Positions 32,100 to 34,457 of a stretch of DNA of 34,457 nt are shown in pieces; position 1 is the stretch's first letter, and the number at the start of each line of letters is the position of its first letter. The notes beneath the pieces are model-generated. The model was not told the origin of the DNA. It was given only the letters and a program-made list of their open reading frames with translations, and searched no databases. The stretch lies in assembly GCA_018257865.1 (NCBI GenBank), contig JAEUBA010000168.1:1-34457 (forward strand). The letters run 5' to 3'. The DNA comes from Stereocaulon alpinum (taxonomy: Eukaryota; Ascomycota; Lecanoromycetes; Lecanorales; Stereocaulaceae). Made by a program: the position numbers and the translations under genes.

Positions 32100-33980
32100 A
32101 CTCTATAGTACTATAATATTTCCTAACTTAAAATCGTCCTTTATCTCCTCCTAGGTTTATACTACTATTAAGAGAGATTTATATTCTTAGATTAGTAGAA
32201 CCCTATTTAGTATACTATCTATAAACGTAATATTCTGAGAACCCTATCCTATTAATAGGTTAGCTTTCTTTAGCTATAGGATTTCTAAAGTAATATTATT
32301 AACCCCTCCTAATACTAAATTAAAGGTATATCTCTTATATCTTCGTCCTATTCTTAGGTTAAGTATTTTAGTACTTCTATTAATAGTTCCTATTATTAAT
32401 CTATCGAAGTTTATTAACGCGTATAGCTTACGTTTTTATATAGGTAAATTATATTTCCTTACGAAACTTAGTTTAATTAAATCTTTACTTAATCCGCTGT
32501 TAATAATAACCCTTACCGGAATACTATTAACTTTTGCCTAAAACTAGAACCTAATATCGCTGTATAATTCGGCTGAGGTAACCTATTCGACCTTTACGGT
32601 AGTTCCGCTACCTAGTCTATTTGTTACGGAACCTACTAGTTTTTTATAAGTTCTCCTTTAGAGTCCCTAGTTATTAGGTCTTCCTTAATAAACTTACTTA
32701 ATAGGATCTTTTCCTAATACTTTAAGAGGTTCTTAACCGCTTTATCTAAATAATAGATTAATAACTATAAATCCTGCGGAATAAGTCGTTAGTCTAGTAG
32801 TAATATACTTCTATCCTTTAAGAACCTTAATCCCTTAGGGAGTTTCTAGTAGACTATACTATCCGGATCTAGATACTTATCCCCTTATAGTATTTCTTAG
32901 ATCTTTTAAGCTGCTAGAGACTTAAATTCTATAAGTCCCCTAGTTTTGTCTTTAGCGAATCTTATAGATAGACTCCTAAAAAGACTTATAAACTTAGTAA
33001 CTAATAATAGTCGTTAGTTACTATTTACTAGTTTCTTAGTCTATTCCTCGCTTAGCGAGGCTATTAAGGCTTATATTAGTTTATCTATAGTAACTTTTCG
33101 TATATACTTATTAGCCTTTTCTAGTTTATTATATAGATCTATTATCTGCTATTCTACGTACTCTAATCGCTATTAATAGGATTCTAGTAGTTCTTCTTAA
33201 GTCCTTTAGGTATCTAACCTTAAAGCCTTAATCCTATTTAGGGTCTTATTATCTAATAAGGTTTCTTCCCCTATAAGCTCTCCTAACTCGCTTCCTAAGG
33301 ATAGTTCCTAGCGGGGATTATTAACTTAATCCTTACTAAAGTATTCTTTACTATTTACTATAGATACTTAGTATCTTAGCTTCTAAGGATACTATCCTAA
33401 TCCGTCCTTTTTATTAAGATAAGTCTAGTACGAATTATTATAGTAAGCTATCTAACTTAAGTAGTTATACTTTCTATTAGTTAACCTTACTAGTCGTTCC
33501 GGCTGCTCCTATTTATTATAGTTAGGGTATATATCCCCTACTATAGCTACCTACTCTTATCGAGGGTACTTATTCTAATAGTATCCTTTCTTATAGTATC
33601 TATAGTATTTTATGTTAGATAGGTCCTTCTTCTACTTCTTTCCCTTATAAGGTTTCCTAGAGAATTTCGCTTTTATAGCCGAAACATTTTCCTTTCTCCT
33701 AAACCTAGTAACTAGACCTAAAGACTTCCGTTCTATCTTCCTTTTATATATCCTATTATTAATAGAATAGACCTTAGACACTAATTATATAAAGTTCCTA
33801 ATATTATTAGAACGAGCGAGCTTATCCTTAATATTATCCTTTAGTCCTTTTTAATATATAGCGGCTTAAGCGTCTTCCGACTATTTAAGCTAATAGGTAA
33901 TTCCTCTAAACTACGCTATATATTCTATCGTAGGTCCCTTCTACTAGAGATTTATAAGCTTTTATTCTAGCCTTCTCTCT
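32100..33980 (-). pseudogene. Gypsy-2 gag, zinc knuckle and protease remnant
   Basis: Gag reads leftwards from about 33980, where ends of the capsid-like core are visible (Y-T/I-A-F-R-G-I motif near 33915, GLKDNIKDKL near 33835). A CCHC knuckle lies at about 33560-33610 and reads YYRYYKKGYY....P with Cys and His now Tyr. The protease is expected at about 32150-32500, where the sequence has the hydrophobic pattern, but no clear DSG was seen. The start of gag is missing because another segment begins near 33985. Confidence 0.72.
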
Positions 33981-33985
33981 TTAGT

Positions 33986-34457
33986 AGGCCAGCGATAGAG
34001 ATATACCTGTACGCGGTACTAGCTACGAACCTGAATACCTATTCAGAGCTGAGATATCTCCCCTAATATATTACAGGTTGAATAATATTAAGACGTCGCA
34101 TAGTTACTGAGAACTCCGTATAGAGTTTTTCGGGTAATACGATAACACCTACCCTAACTCTACTATAACTATTATACCTCCCCTACGATCGAGACTAAAT
34201 AGCAAGAATTAGTATTAGGTATAGTATCTTAGCCTAATAAGTAAAGAGTATAGGTAATACCTACCTAGCTGTTAATTTAAAAAATCTAATATCTACGTGC
34301 GCTTAATATATATCTACTAGTTAAGACTAATATACAGTCTATCTTAGGGGAAGGCTAGGGTTATAGGTATATAGGACTAAGAGAAGGATATACTAAGTTA
34401 TAAATTAGAAGGTATATTTTAGAAAAGGACGGCCCCTATCTAAGTAGCTAGGCGAGC
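33986..34457. other. Unassigned RIP-mutated segment at the right edge
   Basis: Not continuous with the gag frame to its left, so probably another insertion or a rearrangement. The stretch near 34055-34080 (cccctaatatattacaggtt) resembles an LTR end followed by a primer-binding site of a Copia-type element, but no second repeat is in view to prove it. It has somewhat more CA/TG than Gypsy-2. No domain recognised. Confidence 0.3.

Larger units (their letters stand above)
28219..33985 (-). mobile_element. Gypsy-2: Ty3/Gypsy chromovirus on the minus strand, 5' part incomplete
   Basis: The 3' LTR (28219-28573) and polypurine tract are at the left. Reading leftwards from the right end on the minus strand gives gag with a zinc knuckle, protease, RT, RNase H, integrase with GPF-like module, and chromodomain. 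The 5' LTR and start of gag are not in view; gag similarity stops near 33985. No aactt duplication follows the LTR on its inner side, as expected since the partner site lies beyond the other end. RIP is heavy throughout. Confidence 0.9.

Overview
The window looks like a transposon graveyard from the genome of a filamentous ascomycete (Pezizomycotina-type). Almost the whole sequence carries the footprint of repeat-induced point mutation (RIP) of the CpA to TpA kind. CA and TG dinucleotides are nearly absent over kilobases, TA is in great excess, CpG and CC/GG survive, and recognisable transposon reading frames are full of TAG/TAA where Gln or Trp codons are expected. No intact long gene is present. 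I cannot name the species.

Positions 1-17164 are a nested stack. The outermost layer is a plus-strand Helitron (Rep at 1-1811, helicase at 14406-15650, 3' region to about 17164). An LTR (1812-2133 plus 14371-14405, TSD tacta) split its helicase ATP-binding region. A complete Ty3/Gypsy chromovirus (2134-14365; two 221-bp LTRs, TSD ctata) then split that LTR. A minus-strand Tad1-like LINE (3615-9033, 13-bp TSD) sits in its gag, and a fragment related to the Helitron 3' region (about 12605-13390) sits in its integrase. A second, 5'-truncated LINE (15890-16851) lies in the Helitron 3' region.

Positions 17165-24347 hold an unidentified RIP-mutated minus-strand reading frame. It is interrupted by a full-length plus-strand LINE (17678-23130) and by a 660-bp miniature LTR element of TRIM type (23570-24229; two 133-bp LTRs, TSD aaaag). 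Positions 24348-24740 are AT-rich with no recognised gene.

Positions about 24740-26236 are the only stretch that escaped RIP. They contain a MITE-like inverted repeat, the 3' part of a fructosamine/ketosamine-3-kinase gene with three short introns and a one-base deletion (a pseudogene), and a small unidentified coding-like stretch.

Positions 26237-28218 are the 5' part of a second plus-strand Helitron of the same family. It overlaps the start of the window, so the two copies complement each other. It is cut by a minus-strand Gypsy chromovirus (28219 to about 33985). That element's 3' LTR is the same family as the split LTR on the left, and it carries gag with a zinc knuckle, RT, RNase H, integrase, a chromodomain, and an antisense accessory frame. 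About 33986-34457 is a further unassigned RIP-mutated segment.

The elements do not cooperate as a pathway. The window records serial insertion followed by inactivation, with one single-copy island left between RIP-mutated blocks.
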